Positions 52,825 to 61,821 of a stretch of 64,000 nt of DNA are shown here, in pieces. Made by a program: the position numbers and the translations under genes. The notes under the pieces were generated by a model, which saw only the letters and a list, made by a program, of their open reading frames with translations, ran no database searches and was not told where the DNA came from. The stretch covers positions 1 through 64,000 of the forward strand of contig CAZJGI010000009.1 in assembly GCA_964545315.1 (NCBI GenBank). The letters are read 5' to 3'. The stretch's first letter is position 1; each line of letters opens with the position of its first letter. This DNA is from JAAYJR01 sp964545315. Lineage in GTDB: Bacteria; Bacteroidota; Bacteroidia; Bacteroidales; Prolixibacteraceae.

Positions 52825-53988
52825 ATGGAAATTATAGAAATTACCGGGAAAAATATGGTTGAGGAATTTCACAATGTGCCTGATAAAGTTTACCGGAATG
52901 ATTCAAATTATATTCCTTTGATCAGGCCAATGATTGAAGATATTTTCAGTCCTGCAAAAAATGCTAAATATAAAAATGGAGATGCCAGGCGATGGGTACT
53001 GAAAACAGGTGATGAATATATTGGAAGGATAGCAGCCTTTTTTGATAGGGATTATTCATCAACTTATGACCAACCGACCGGCTGCATAGGTTTTTTTGAG
53101 TGTATTGATAATAATGAAGCTGCCTTCATGCTTTTTGATACCGCCAGGGAGTGGCTTAAAAAGAATGATATGGAAGCCATGGATGGCCCTGTAAATTTTG
53201 GTGAAAATTTTTTTTACTGGGGATTACTGGCAGATGGATTTCATCCCCAGACATTCGGGATGCAATATAATCCTCCTTATTATCGTAAGTTGTTTGAAGA
53301 TTATGGATTCATGACATTTTATGAGCAATACAGCTATTCAATGGACATTACCAGTCCTGATCTGCCGGAGCGTTTCTGGAGAATTGCCGCCCGGGTTGCA
53401 AAAAATCCTGATTATACCTTTGAGCATTTTACATTCAGTGACAGAAATAAGTATATTAATGATTTTGTCAATATTTACGAACAGGCATGGTCGGGCCATA
53501 GCAATTACAAGCCTGCAAGTGTTGAACAACTGCAGGAAATGGTGGCCCAGGCACGCATGATACTTGAAGAGGAATTTATATGGTTCGTTTATCATAAAGG
53601 TACTCCAATTGCTTTTTACATGATGATACCTGACATTAATCAAATTATTAATAAAATGAAATCCGGAAAAATGAACCTTCCGGATATAATCAAATTTTTA
53701 TATTACAGAAAGAGAAAAGTCATTTCCAGATGCAGGGTGATCGTCCTGGGGGTTGTGCCTCAATTTCAAAGATTGGGTATTGAGTCCGGGATTTTTCATC
53801 AGTTAAAACATGTGATGTTGAAAAAACCATGGTATAATGATATGGAAATGAGTTGGGTAGGTGACTTTAATCCTAAGATGAACGCTCTTTTTAAATCTTT
53901 CGGGGCACAACATACTTTAACTCATTTAACCCTTCGTTATCTGTTTGACAGGGAAAAAGAATTTATCAGAGCACAGATTGTTACATGA
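52825..53988 (+). CDS. GNAT-like (YghO-type) protein, copy 1
   Basis: A 387-residue soluble protein. N-terminal motif FHNVPDKVYRNDSNYIPLIRPMIEDIFSPAKNAKYKNGDA, then RWVL..GRIAAFFD, FFECIDNNEAA, MDGPVNFGENFFYWGLL and NPPYYRKLFEDYG. A GNAT-like C-terminal part ends GVVPQFQRLGIESGIF. It has no membrane segments. It resembles E. coli YghO and an N-acyltransferase fold. The substrate is unknown. The next gene is a close paralogue. Confidence 0.7.
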   Translation: MEIIEITGKNMVEEFHNVPDKVYRNDSNYIPLIRPMIEDIFSPAKNAKYKNGDARRWVLKTGDEYIGRIAAFFDRDYSSTYDQPTGCIGFFECIDNNEAAFMLFDTAREWLKKNDMEAMDGPVNFGENFFYWGLLADGFHPQTFGMQYNPPYYRKLFEDYGFMTFYEQYSYSMDITSPDLPERFWRIAARVAKNPDYTFEHFTFSDRNKYINDFVNIYEQAWSGHSNYKPASVEQLQEMVAQARMILEEEFIWFVYHKGTPIAFYMMIPDINQIINKMKSGKMNLPDIIKFLYYRKRKVISRCRVIVLGVVPQFQRLGIESGIFHQLKHVMLKKPWYNDMEMSWVGDFNPKMNALFKSFGAQHTLTHLTLRYLFDREKEFIRAQIVT

Positions 53989-54024
53989 ATATACTTTATA
54001 TTTGTTTAAAATATAACTGAGTTA

Positions 54025-55206
54025 ATGCAATTAATAGAAGTACAAGATAAGTCTTCACGGAAATTATTTCATAAGGTTCCACATATCATTTACCGGAATG
54101 ACCCTAATTGGATTTGTCCGCTGCAGGCAATGGTGGAAAGTATTTTCGATACTGCAAAAAATCCCTCATTTAAAAACGGAGAGGCATCAAGATGGGTGTT
54201 GCTGGATGACAATAACAGGCTGGCAGGCAGGATCGCTGCCTTTTATAATCTTGACAAAGCCATGATATTTGACCAACCTACCGGTGGATGTGGTTTTTTC
54301 GAATGTATTAATGATCAGGAAGCTGCAGGGCAATTATTTGATACAGCGCGTGAGTGGCTCAGGTCGAAAGGGATGGAAGCAATGGACGGCCCGGTTAATT
54401 TTGGTGAAAACTATATAAATTGGGGACTTCTTGCAGATGGATATATGCCACAGGGTTTTGGTATGCCTTATAACCCTCCTTATTATGTTGAACTATTTGA
54501 AAATTACGGATTTAAAATATATTTTAAACAATTTAGTTATCACCTTGATACAACTCTTCCCGAACTGCCCGACCGTTTTTGGAGAATTGCCGAATGGGTG
54601 GCAAAAAAACCGCATTTCAGTTTTAAACATTTTTCCTGGAAGGAAAAAGCCCGGTTTATTGATGACTTTGCTGCTGTGTACGACAATGCCTGGCGTTTCC
54701 ATAAGCATTTCAAGCCCATTGACAAGGATGATCTGAATGAATTTATAAATAATGCAAAATTTCTTATTGAAGAGGAATTTATCTGGTTTGCATATCATGA
54801 AGGTGAACCTATTGCCCTGTTTGTAATGGTTCCTGATTTTAACCAGATACTGGCTAAGTTAAAAGGGAAAATCACCTTGTTGAACCTGCCTAAAGTTTTA
54901 TGGCTTAAATGGCGTAAAACAATGACAAGAACAAGAAGCCTGATAATCGGAATCGTACCTAAATTTCAACGATCAGGCATTGAATCTGCCATTTTCTGGC
55001 ATTTGAGGCCGGCAATGTATAAAAAGAGATGGTACCGGGAAATGGAACTTTCATGGGCCGGTGATTTTAATCCCAAAATAGTTTCCTTGTATGAATCTGT
55101 GGGAGGTAAACGAAAAAAAACACATTATACAATGCGTTATCTGTTCGACAGAAATAAACCTTTTGTCAGAGCTCCCATAATTTCTGATGACCCCGGGAAA
55201 GAATAA
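54025..55206 (+). CDS. GNAT-like (YghO-type) protein, copy 2
   Basis: A 393-residue paralogue of the gene before it. The same motifs are present: FHKVPHIIYRNDPNWICPL, FKNGEASRWVL, DQPTGGCGFFECI, AMDGPVNFGENYINWGLLADGYMPQ, PPYYVELFENYG, and GIVPKFQRSGIESAIFW. By eye the two proteins are similar over their whole length, so it looks like a tandem duplication. It follows after 36 bp and is probably co-transcribed. Acyltransferase activity is inferred only. Confidence 0.7.
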   Translation: MQLIEVQDKSSRKLFHKVPHIIYRNDPNWICPLQAMVESIFDTAKNPSFKNGEASRWVLLDDNNRLAGRIAAFYNLDKAMIFDQPTGGCGFFECINDQEAAGQLFDTAREWLRSKGMEAMDGPVNFGENYINWGLLADGYMPQGFGMPYNPPYYVELFENYGFKIYFKQFSYHLDTTLPELPDRFWRIAEWVAKKPHFSFKHFSWKEKARFIDDFAAVYDNAWRFHKHFKPIDKDDLNEFINNAKFLIEEEFIWFAYHEGEPIALFVMVPDFNQILAKLKGKITLLNLPKVLWLKWRKTMTRTRSLIIGIVPKFQRSGIESAIFWHLRPAMYKKRWYREMELSWAGDFNPKIVSLYESVGGKRKKTHYTMRYLFDRNKPFVRAPIISDDPGKE

Positions 55207-55236
55207 ATTAATGCAAATGGAAAATAAAAAGTAATT

Positions 55237-55267
55237 TTTGATAATATAAATAATATTTTTACATTTG
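55237..55267 (+). promoter_or_regulatory. Consensus Bacteroidota promoter of rpmE2
   Basis: TTTG (55237-55240), a 19-bp spacer and TACATTTG (55260-55267) are a perfect TTTG-N19-TAnnTTTG. The transcript would begin near 55273, so the start codon at 55323 has a leader of about 50 nt. Confidence 0.85.
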
Positions 55268-55322
55268 CACCCCTGTTGTGAAAATGAATATTGAAAGCCT
55301 TACAAATTTAAAACATAGTGAG

Positions 55323-55586
55323 ATGAAGAAAGGTATACATCCTGAAAATTACAGATTAGTGGCATTTAAAGATATGTCAAACGGATATACATTTATTACA
55401 GGATCAACGGTTGAAACGAAAGAGACAATTGAAGTAGACGGAGTAGAATATCCACTCTGTAAACTTGAGATTTCCAATTCTTCTCATCCCTTTTATACAG
55501 GCAAAGTTAAATTGGTTGATACTGCCGGAAGGGTTGATAAATTTATGAGCAGGTATGGAAAACATATGGAAAGCAGAAAAAAATAG
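55323..55586 (+). CDS. rpmE2: 50S ribosomal protein L31, type B
   Basis: An 87-residue protein starting at the ATG at 55323 (MKKGIHPENYRLVAFKDMSNG). A start 15 codons earlier would begin at the promoter's own transcription start, so is rejected. The pattern GIHPENY, TFITGSTVETKETIEVDG and HPFYTGKVKLVDTAGRVDKF is that of zinc-free (type B) L31. It is a late-assembling subunit protein. A strong promoter and terminator enclose this gene. Confidence 0.95.
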   Translation: MKKGIHPENYRLVAFKDMSNGYTFITGSTVETKETIEVDGVEYPLCKLEISNSSHPFYTGKVKLVDTAGRVDKFMSRYGKHMESRKK

Positions 55587-55608
55587 TATATATTGCCTGT
55601 CTGGTTAT

Positions 55609-55636
55609 AAGCCCCGTATTCCGGGGCTTTTTTTTT
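55609..55636 (+). terminator. Strong rho-independent terminator
   Basis: AAGCCCCG (55609-55616) and CGGGGCTT (55622-55629) with a 5-nt loop are followed by a run of T. It ends the rpmE2 transcript. Confidence 0.92.
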
Positions 55637-55705
55637 AACTGTGATTTATGGAAATCATTAATGTTATAGCTTATAATTTTTTAATCATTAAAAATCTTTT
55701 TTGTA

Positions 55706-55720
55706 TGGCACGACTATTGC
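55706..55720 (+). promoter_or_regulatory. Sigma-54 promoter of lon
   Basis: TGGCACGACTATTGC matches the sigma-54 consensus TGGCACG-N4-TTGC at all fixed positions, with GG at 55707-55708 and GC at 55719-55720 spaced 10 bp. Transcription would start near 55731, giving a leader of about 49 nt. Confidence 0.75.
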
Positions 55721-55779
55721 CTTATATAAACCTTGCTAATTATTGGGATTAGTCCCGACATAATGACATATATAATTTT

Positions 55780-58233
55780 ATGGGAAAGAGAAAAAATTCT
55801 GAATTTCAAGATATATTTTTAGGCAGAATGGTAAACGATGACTCAGATTTTATTCCAATAATATCTGACGGGGATGATAATGAATTGAAGAACCTGGAAA
55901 TACCTGAGATATTGCCAGTGCTGCCTCTGCGTAATACAGTACTTTTCCCTGGTGTGGTACTTCCGATAACTATAGGGAGAAAAAAATCGTTGCAATTGAT
56001 CAAAGATGTATATAAAGGTAGCAGGTTACTGGGTGCTTTCGCCCAAAAAGACTATACAGTTGATGATCCTTCACCGGAAGAACTCTATACTACAGGCACT
56101 GTAGGCGAAGTTCTAAAAGTGTTGGAGATGCCGGATGGCTCAACTTCTATAATAATTCAGGGGAAAAAGCGCTGTTCGATTGAAAATTTTGTGGCTGGTG
56201 AACCATATTATAAGGCTGCCGTTAAACCTTTGAATGATATTACTCCGGATAATGATACGGAATTTAATGCCATTGTCGGTTCATTGAAAGACTTGTCTAT
56301 TAAAATTGCCCAGTTTTCTGCAAATGTTCCTCCTGAAGCTACATTTGCTGTAAAAAATATTGAGAATTCTGCTTTTCTGATCAACTTTATATGCTCCAAT
56401 ACGGATTTAAATGTAGAAAACAAACAAAGCCTTCTAGAAGTTAACAGCCTAAAGGAGAGAGGAATACAGGCAATAAGTTATCTTGTAAAAGAGGTGCAGA
56501 TGCTTGAATTAAAGCATGATATCCAAAAGAAGGTTAAAACGGATATGGACCGGCAACAACGTGAGTTTATGCTTAATCAACAGATGAAAACCATACAGGA
56601 TGAACTGGGAGGAAATCCTATCGAACAGGAAATTCATGAACTCAAAAAAAGAGCCAAAGACAAAAAATGGAATAAGGAGGTTGCCAGGTTTTTTGAAAAA
56701 GAGGTGGAAAAACTGCACAGATTGAATCCTGCAGCTGGCGAATATTCAGTACAATATACATTCTGCCAGACTCTTGTTGATTTGCCTTGGAATGAATACA
56801 CAACAGATAATTTCGATCTAAAAAATGCAAGTAAGGTACTGGATGAAGATCATTATGGTTTGGAGAAAGTAAAAGAACGTATCCTGGAACATTTGGCAGT
56901 TCTTAAGCTCAAGAATGACATGAAATCTCCCATTCTCTGCCTTTACGGGCCTCCGGGAGTGGGTAAGACATCACTGGGAAAATCTGTTGCACGGGCATTA
57001 AACAGGAATTACGCCAGGATAAGCCTGGGTGGTCTGAGCGATGAGGCTGAGATACGGGGCCACAGAAAAACTTATATTGGTGCAATGCCGGGGAGAATAA
57101 TCCAAAATATTAAAAAAGCAAAATCTTCAAATCCTGTTTTTATTCTGGATGAGATTGATAAGGTGTCTAAGCACTTCCATGGTGACCCGGCTTCAGCTCT
57201 GCTGGAAGTTTTAGACCCGGAGCAGAATGTGGAGTTTCATGATAATTATGTAGAAGTCGATTATGATCTTTCAAAGGTCATGTTTATTACCACAGCCAAT
57301 ACTCTTAGCACTATTGCCCCGCCTTTACGCGACAGGCTGGAACTAATTGAGATGAGCGGTTACCTGGTGGAAGAGAAAATTGAAATAGCCAGACGGCATC
57401 TGATACCCAAACAACTGGAAAATCATGGTTTGAAAAAAAGAGATGTTATATTTCCCAAGAATATTATTGAGCTTATCATTGATGGATATACAAGGGAATC
57501 AGGCGTCAGGGAGCTGGATAAAAAAATTGCCGCTGTTATTAGAAGAATTGCCAGAAAAATTGCTTTTGAAGAGGAATATAATAAAAAACTGACTAAAGTT
57601 GATATCCGGGAGTATCTTGGGATCACCGAGTATTCAAAAGAGAAATATCAGGGCAATGAATTTGCAGGAGTGGTAACAGGCCTTGCCTGGACTGCAACCG
57701 GGGGAGAGATTTTATATGTAGAGACAAGCCTGAGCAAAGGTAAAGGCGCCCTTACACTTACGGGTAACCTGGGAGAGGTCATGAAGGAGTCAGCTATCCT
57801 GGCGCATGAATATTTGAAATCACATGCTGAAGATTTGGACCTTGATCCGGAGATTTTCAGCAATTGGAATGTGCATGTCCATGTGCCTGAAGGAGCTATT
57901 CCTAAAGATGGACCGTCAGCCGGCGTTACTATGGTGTCATCAATGGCCTCTGCATTTACAGGACGTAAGGTTAAAAAGAACCTGGCAATGACCGGAGAGA
58001 TAACTCTTAGGGGAAAAGTGCTTCCTGTTGGGGGAATAAAGGAGAAAATCCTTGCCGCTAAAAGAGCGGGATTATCAGAAATTGTGCTTTCATCAGAAAA
58101 TAAAAAGAACCTGGAAGAGATTAAGGATATTTATCTGAAAGGATTAAACTTCCATTTTGCTGATACCATTCAGGATGTCCTGAAAGTAGCTCTTTTAAAT
58201 TCCAAAGCATCTAACCGGGTTAAAATCAACTGA
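55780..58233 (+). CDS. lon: Lon protease
   Basis: An 817-residue LonA, normal size. N-terminal substrate domain (LPVLPLRNTVLFPGVVLPITIGRKKS), AAA+ Walker A GPPGVGKTS starting near residue 390, Walker B FILDEIDK, and the C-terminal Ser-Lys protease with Ser713 (PKDGPSAGVT) and Lys754 (GGIKEK). It degrades misfolded and regulatory proteins with ATP. A sigma-54 promoter precedes it (55706-55720). The stop codon lies inside an inverted repeat (58224-58261). Confidence 0.97.
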   Translation: MGKRKNSEFQDIFLGRMVNDDSDFIPIISDGDDNELKNLEIPEILPVLPLRNTVLFPGVVLPITIGRKKSLQLIKDVYKGSRLLGAFAQKDYTVDDPSPEELYTTGTVGEVLKVLEMPDGSTSIIIQGKKRCSIENFVAGEPYYKAAVKPLNDITPDNDTEFNAIVGSLKDLSIKIAQFSANVPPEATFAVKNIENSAFLINFICSNTDLNVENKQSLLEVNSLKERGIQAISYLVKEVQMLELKHDIQKKVKTDMDRQQREFMLNQQMKTIQDELGGNPIEQEIHELKKRAKDKKWNKEVARFFEKEVEKLHRLNPAAGEYSVQYTFCQTLVDLPWNEYTTDNFDLKNASKVLDEDHYGLEKVKERILEHLAVLKLKNDMKSPILCLYGPPGVGKTSLGKSVARALNRNYARISLGGLSDEAEIRGHRKTYIGAMPGRIIQNIKKAKSSNPVFILDEIDKVSKHFHGDPASALLEVLDPEQNVEFHDNYVEVDYDLSKVMFITTANTLSTIAPPLRDRLELIEMSGYLVEEKIEIARRHLIPKQLENHGLKKRDVIFPKNIIELIIDGYTRESGVRELDKKIAAVIRRIARKIAFEEEYNKKLTKVDIREYLGITEYSKEKYQGNEFAGVVTGLAWTATGGEILYVETSLSKGKGALTLTGNLGEVMKESAILAHEYLKSHAEDLDLDPEIFSNWNVHVHVPEGAIPKDGPSAGVTMVSSMASAFTGRKVKKNLAMTGEITLRGKVLPVGGIKEKILAAKRAGLSEIVLSSENKKNLEEIKDIYLKGLNFHFADTIQDVLKVALLNSKASNRVKIN

Positions 58234-58261
58234 TTGGTTATATTTAACTAATCAGTTGATT
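58224..58261. terminator. Inverted repeat overlapping the lon stop codon
   Basis: AATCAACTGATTGGTTA (58224-58240) and TAACTAATCAGTTGATT (58245-58261) form a 17-bp stem with one G-U pair and a 4-nt loop. The stop TGA is at 58231-58233. No T-run follows, so its role as terminator is uncertain. Confidence 0.5.
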
Positions 58262-58574
58262 GAGTTCTGTCCCCGGTAAATTATTGTTTTTGCTTTTAAA
58301 AAAATAAAATGATTATTTATGTCCCGGATATGAATAATGGCATAGTTTTTGCTTTCGTTCAACTTTATAAAATATTAATAATCAGTTAGTATAATAAGTT
58401 GAATATGGACACCGGAAAAGATAAGAAGATAATAATTTCAGAAGATAAAAATATTGTCTGGAACATAAAGGTTAGGGTTTATGATGAGGCAATCTCAATT
58501 GACTCCTGCACAAAATCTGTATTTAAGCTTATGAAAATAAAAGTTGTTCTCAATTAATATTTCAGTGTCAGGAA
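58262..58574. other. Intergenic region between lon and carB, 313 bp
   Basis: The region is AT-rich. A possible 50-codon frame (58405-58557) is the only content noted. No RNA or repeat is seen beyond the inverted repeat at its left edge. Confidence 0.5.
58405..58557 (+). CDS. Possible small protein, 50 aa
   Basis: An ATG-initiated frame MDTGKDKKIIISEDKNIVWN and so on, 50 codons, with a polar N-terminus and a C-terminal part rich in Val, Lys and Ile (FKLMKIKVVLN). It is of unknown family and lies between two opposing transcripts. The charged, evenly mixed composition makes coding possible, but chance is as likely. Confidence 0.25.
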   Translation: MDTGKDKKIIISEDKNIVWNIKVRVYDEAISIDSCTKSVFKLMKIKVVLN

Positions 58575-61500
58575 TTAATATTCATCCCAGCTTTTTATAG
58601 AAATGTCTTTCAGACTGTATTTGCAAATTGCGTAAATATAAGCGCTCGCAACCTTTGAATTTGTAATAAGAGGGATATTATAATCAACTGCATTTCTTCT
58701 GATTTTATAACCATTACTCAATTCTCTTCTGGTGTAGTTTTTAGGAATATTAATAACAAGGTCAATTTTTCTTTCTTTGATATAATCCAGGGTATTAGGT
58801 TTCCGGTCCTCTTCATCCGGCCAGTGTAACAATGTATTTTTGATACCATGGTCTTGTAAAAATCGATGAGTACCTTCTGTCGCAAAGAGGTTATAACCTT
58901 TTTCTATTAGTAATTGGGAGCCTTTAAGAAGTTCGACTTTTGATTTTGAAGGACCTGAAGAGATAAGTATATTTTTTGCAGGAATTTGATACCCTACTGA
59001 CAACATTGATGTTAACAGTGCATCATAATATGTATCTCCTATACAACCGACCTCTCCGGTTGAAGCCATATCAACTCCCAGAACAGGATCTGCATTGAGT
59101 AGTCGGGCGAAAGAGAATTGAGGGGCTTTCACACCAATATAATCAAGTTCAAATAGTGATTTATCAGGTTTTTTAACAGGGATGCCCAGCATTACTTTGG
59201 TGGCAATTTCGATCAGGTTTAATTTCATTACTTTTGATACAAAGGGGAAACTTCGTGATGCTCTCAGATTGCATTCTATTACTTTAATATCATTATCCTT
59301 TGCCAGAAACTGCATATTAAACGGCCCGGTTATCTCAAGCCCCTTTGCAATCTGCCGGGCAATTTTTTTGATTCTCCGGATTGTTTCAATGTACAACTTT
59401 TGTGGAGGGAATACAATGGTCGCATCCCCGGAATGAACGCCGGCAAATTCTACATGCTCAGAAATGGCATAAGCTATTATTTCACCTTCAGATGCGACAG
59501 CGTCAATTTCGATTTCCTTGGCTTCTTCTATGAATTCTGATACGACAACCGGATGTTCTTTCGATACATTTACTGCCATTTGAAGAAAGTGGGTCAACTG
59601 ATCAGAATTGGATACTACATTCATTGCAGCTCCCGAAAGTACATATGAGGGACGTATTAAGACCGGATATCCGACCAGCTCAATGAATTTTTTTATTTCT
59701 TCAATTGTTGAAAGCCTGGCCCACCTGGGCTGGTCAACTTTTAGCTCGTCAAGCAAAGATGAAAATTTTTCCCTGTCTTCTGCATTGTCAATTTTCACAG
59801 GTGAGGTGCCTAAAACGGGCACATTTTGGCTGTGAAGTTTCATTGCCAGGTTATTTGGTATCTGGCCCCCCATGGAAATAATAACTCCGAATGGATTTTC
59901 CAATTCAATGATATCCATTACTCTTTCAAAACTAAGTTCATCAAAGTAAAGCCGGTCGCATATATCATAATCTGTGCTGACTGTTTCGGGATTATAGTTT
60001 ATCATTACCGAACGGTAATCCTCCTTTTTAATGGTGTTTATTGCATTAACACTGCACCAGTCAAATTCTACCGAGCTACCTATGCGATATGCCCCTGATC
60101 CCAGTACGATAACAGATTTTTTATCATTAAAATATTCAATATCATTGACATTACCATGATATGTAAGATACAGATAGTTTGTCATTGCCGGGTACTCACC
60201 TGCAAGGGTGTCGATCTGTTTGACAACCGGCTTAATCCCTCTTTCTTTTCTGTAATTCCTTACTTTGAGTAAATCATTGTGGATAGATTCATTCTTGCTG
60301 TTAAAAACCAGCCTGGCGATTTGAAAATCAGAGAAGCCGGCTTTTTTTGCTGTTAACAGCAGATCATCGGACAAGCTATTCAGGTTATCGGCACTTTTCA
60401 GTTTATTTTTAATGTTGTAAATATTTTTAAGCCTGTTAAGGAACCAGGGATCTATTTTGGATTTATCGTAGATATCGCTTATAGTGTATCCTTTGCTGAA
60501 AGCTGCTGCAATTGCAAAGATCCGGCGGTCGGTAGGATTTGCCAGTTCAGATTCTATCCCTTCTGTATTAAAATCAATATTATTCCCGACGAATCCGTGC
60601 ATTCCCAGGCCTACCATTCTTATTCCCTTTTGAATTGCTTCTTCGAAGTTTCTTCCTATTGCCATTATCTCTCCCACACTCTTCATTGAGCTCCCGATAA
60701 ATTTTGATACTCCGTAAAATTTGTTAAGGTCCCAGCGTGGTATTTTCACGACGCAGTAATCGAGTGCAGGCTCAAATGCTGCAGTCGTAACTTTTGTTAC
60801 CGTATTTTTCAGTTCGTGAAGCCCGTATCCCAGAGCCAGTTTGGCGGCAACAAAAGCAAGAGGATATCCTGTCGCTTTCGATGCCAGCGCTGATGAGCGG
60901 GAGAGCCTGGCATTAACCTCAATCACCCGGTAATCCTGTGAATACGGATCAAGTGCAAATTGTACATTACATTCGCCAATAACGCCTACTCTTCTTATTA
61001 TTTTAATTGATATTGCTCTTAGTTTATGATATTCAGCATTGGAAAGAGTTTGTGATGGTGCAACAACAATACTTTCCCCTGTATGAATACCCAGGGGGTC
61101 AAAATTCTCCATATTACAAACTGTAATACAGTTATCGTAACAATCCCTGACAACTTCATATTCAACCTCTTTCCATCCCTTAATTGATTCTTCCACAAGT
61201 ATTTGAGGTGAATATGAAAAGGCCCTTGATGCCAATGATTCCAGTTCTTGTTCATTTTCGCAAAATCCACTTCCAAGTCCTCCCAGCGAGTAAGCAGCCC
61301 TGATAATGATCGGGAAGCCTGTCTTTGTTGCTGCTTCCCTGGCTTCTTGCATATTTTTTGCGGCAATACTTTGAGGGGTTTTTACGCCAATCTCAGCAAG
61401 CATCTTTGCAAAAATGTCACGATCCTCAGTATCTATGATTGATTGTACCGGTGTGCCTAACACTTCCAGTCCATATTTTTCAATTATTCCGGATTTATAA

Positions 61501-61802
61501 AGCTCAACTCCGCAGTTCAGGGCAGTCTGGCCCCCAAAGGCCAGAAGAATTCCCTGTGGCTTTTCTTTTTTTATTACCTCCTCAACAAAAAATGGAGTTA
61601 CAGGGAGAAAGTATATTTTATCGGCAATATCCTCTGAGGTTTGTATTGTTGCAATGTTAGGATTAATAAGTACAGTTACTATTCCTTCTTCCCTGAGAGC
61701 TTTCAGTGCCTGGGAACCTGAATAGTCAAATTCACCTGCTTCACCTATTTTAAGGGCACCTGAACCAAGAATAATTACTTTTTTGACTTTTGTTTTAATC
61801 AT
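58575..61802 (-). CDS. carB: Carbamoyl-phosphate synthase large subunit
   Basis: A 1075-residue enzyme with the usual two ATP-grasp halves. The first has KVIILGSGALKIGEAGEFDYSGSQ and NVQFALDPYSQDYRVIEVNARLSRSSALASK; the second has KKSVIVLGSGAYRIGSSVEFDWCSV and NMQFLAKDNDIKVIECNLRASRSFPFVSK. A C-terminal MGS-like allosteric domain follows (about 935-1075). It makes carbamoyl phosphate from bicarbonate, ATP and ammonia channelled from CarA. It is separated from carA by 19 bp. Confidence 0.97.
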   Translation of the reverse strand: MIKTKVKKVIILGSGALKIGEAGEFDYSGSQALKALREEGIVTVLINPNIATIQTSEDIADKIYFLPVTPFFVEEVIKKEKPQGILLAFGGQTALNCGVELYKSGIIEKYGLEVLGTPVQSIIDTEDRDIFAKMLAEIGVKTPQSIAAKNMQEAREAATKTGFPIIIRAAYSLGGLGSGFCENEQELESLASRAFSYSPQILVEESIKGWKEVEYEVVRDCYDNCITVCNMENFDPLGIHTGESIVVAPSQTLSNAEYHKLRAISIKIIRRVGVIGECNVQFALDPYSQDYRVIEVNARLSRSSALASKATGYPLAFVAAKLALGYGLHELKNTVTKVTTAAFEPALDYCVVKIPRWDLNKFYGVSKFIGSSMKSVGEIMAIGRNFEEAIQKGIRMVGLGMHGFVGNNIDFNTEGIESELANPTDRRIFAIAAAFSKGYTISDIYDKSKIDPWFLNRLKNIYNIKNKLKSADNLNSLSDDLLLTAKKAGFSDFQIARLVFNSKNESIHNDLLKVRNYRKERGIKPVVKQIDTLAGEYPAMTNYLYLTYHGNVNDIEYFNDKKSVIVLGSGAYRIGSSVEFDWCSVNAINTIKKEDYRSVMINYNPETVSTDYDICDRLYFDELSFERVMDIIELENPFGVIISMGGQIPNNLAMKLHSQNVPVLGTSPVKIDNAEDREKFSSLLDELKVDQPRWARLSTIEEIKKFIELVGYPVLIRPSYVLSGAAMNVVSNSDQLTHFLQMAVNVSKEHPVVVSEFIEEAKEIEIDAVASEGEIIAYAISEHVEFAGVHSGDATIVFPPQKLYIETIRRIKKIARQIAKGLEITGPFNMQFLAKDNDIKVIECNLRASRSFPFVSKVMKLNLIEIATKVMLGIPVKKPDKSLFELDYIGVKAPQFSFARLLNADPVLGVDMASTGEVGCIGDTYYDALLTSMLSVGYQIPAKNILISSGPSKSKVELLKGSQLLIEKGYNLFATEGTHRFLQDHGIKNTLLHWPDEEDRKPNTLDYIKERKIDLVINIPKNYTRRELSNGYKIRRNAVDYNIPLITNSKVASAYIYAICKYSLKDISIKSWDEY

Positions 61803-61821
61803 GACAATTTTTCAATTATTG

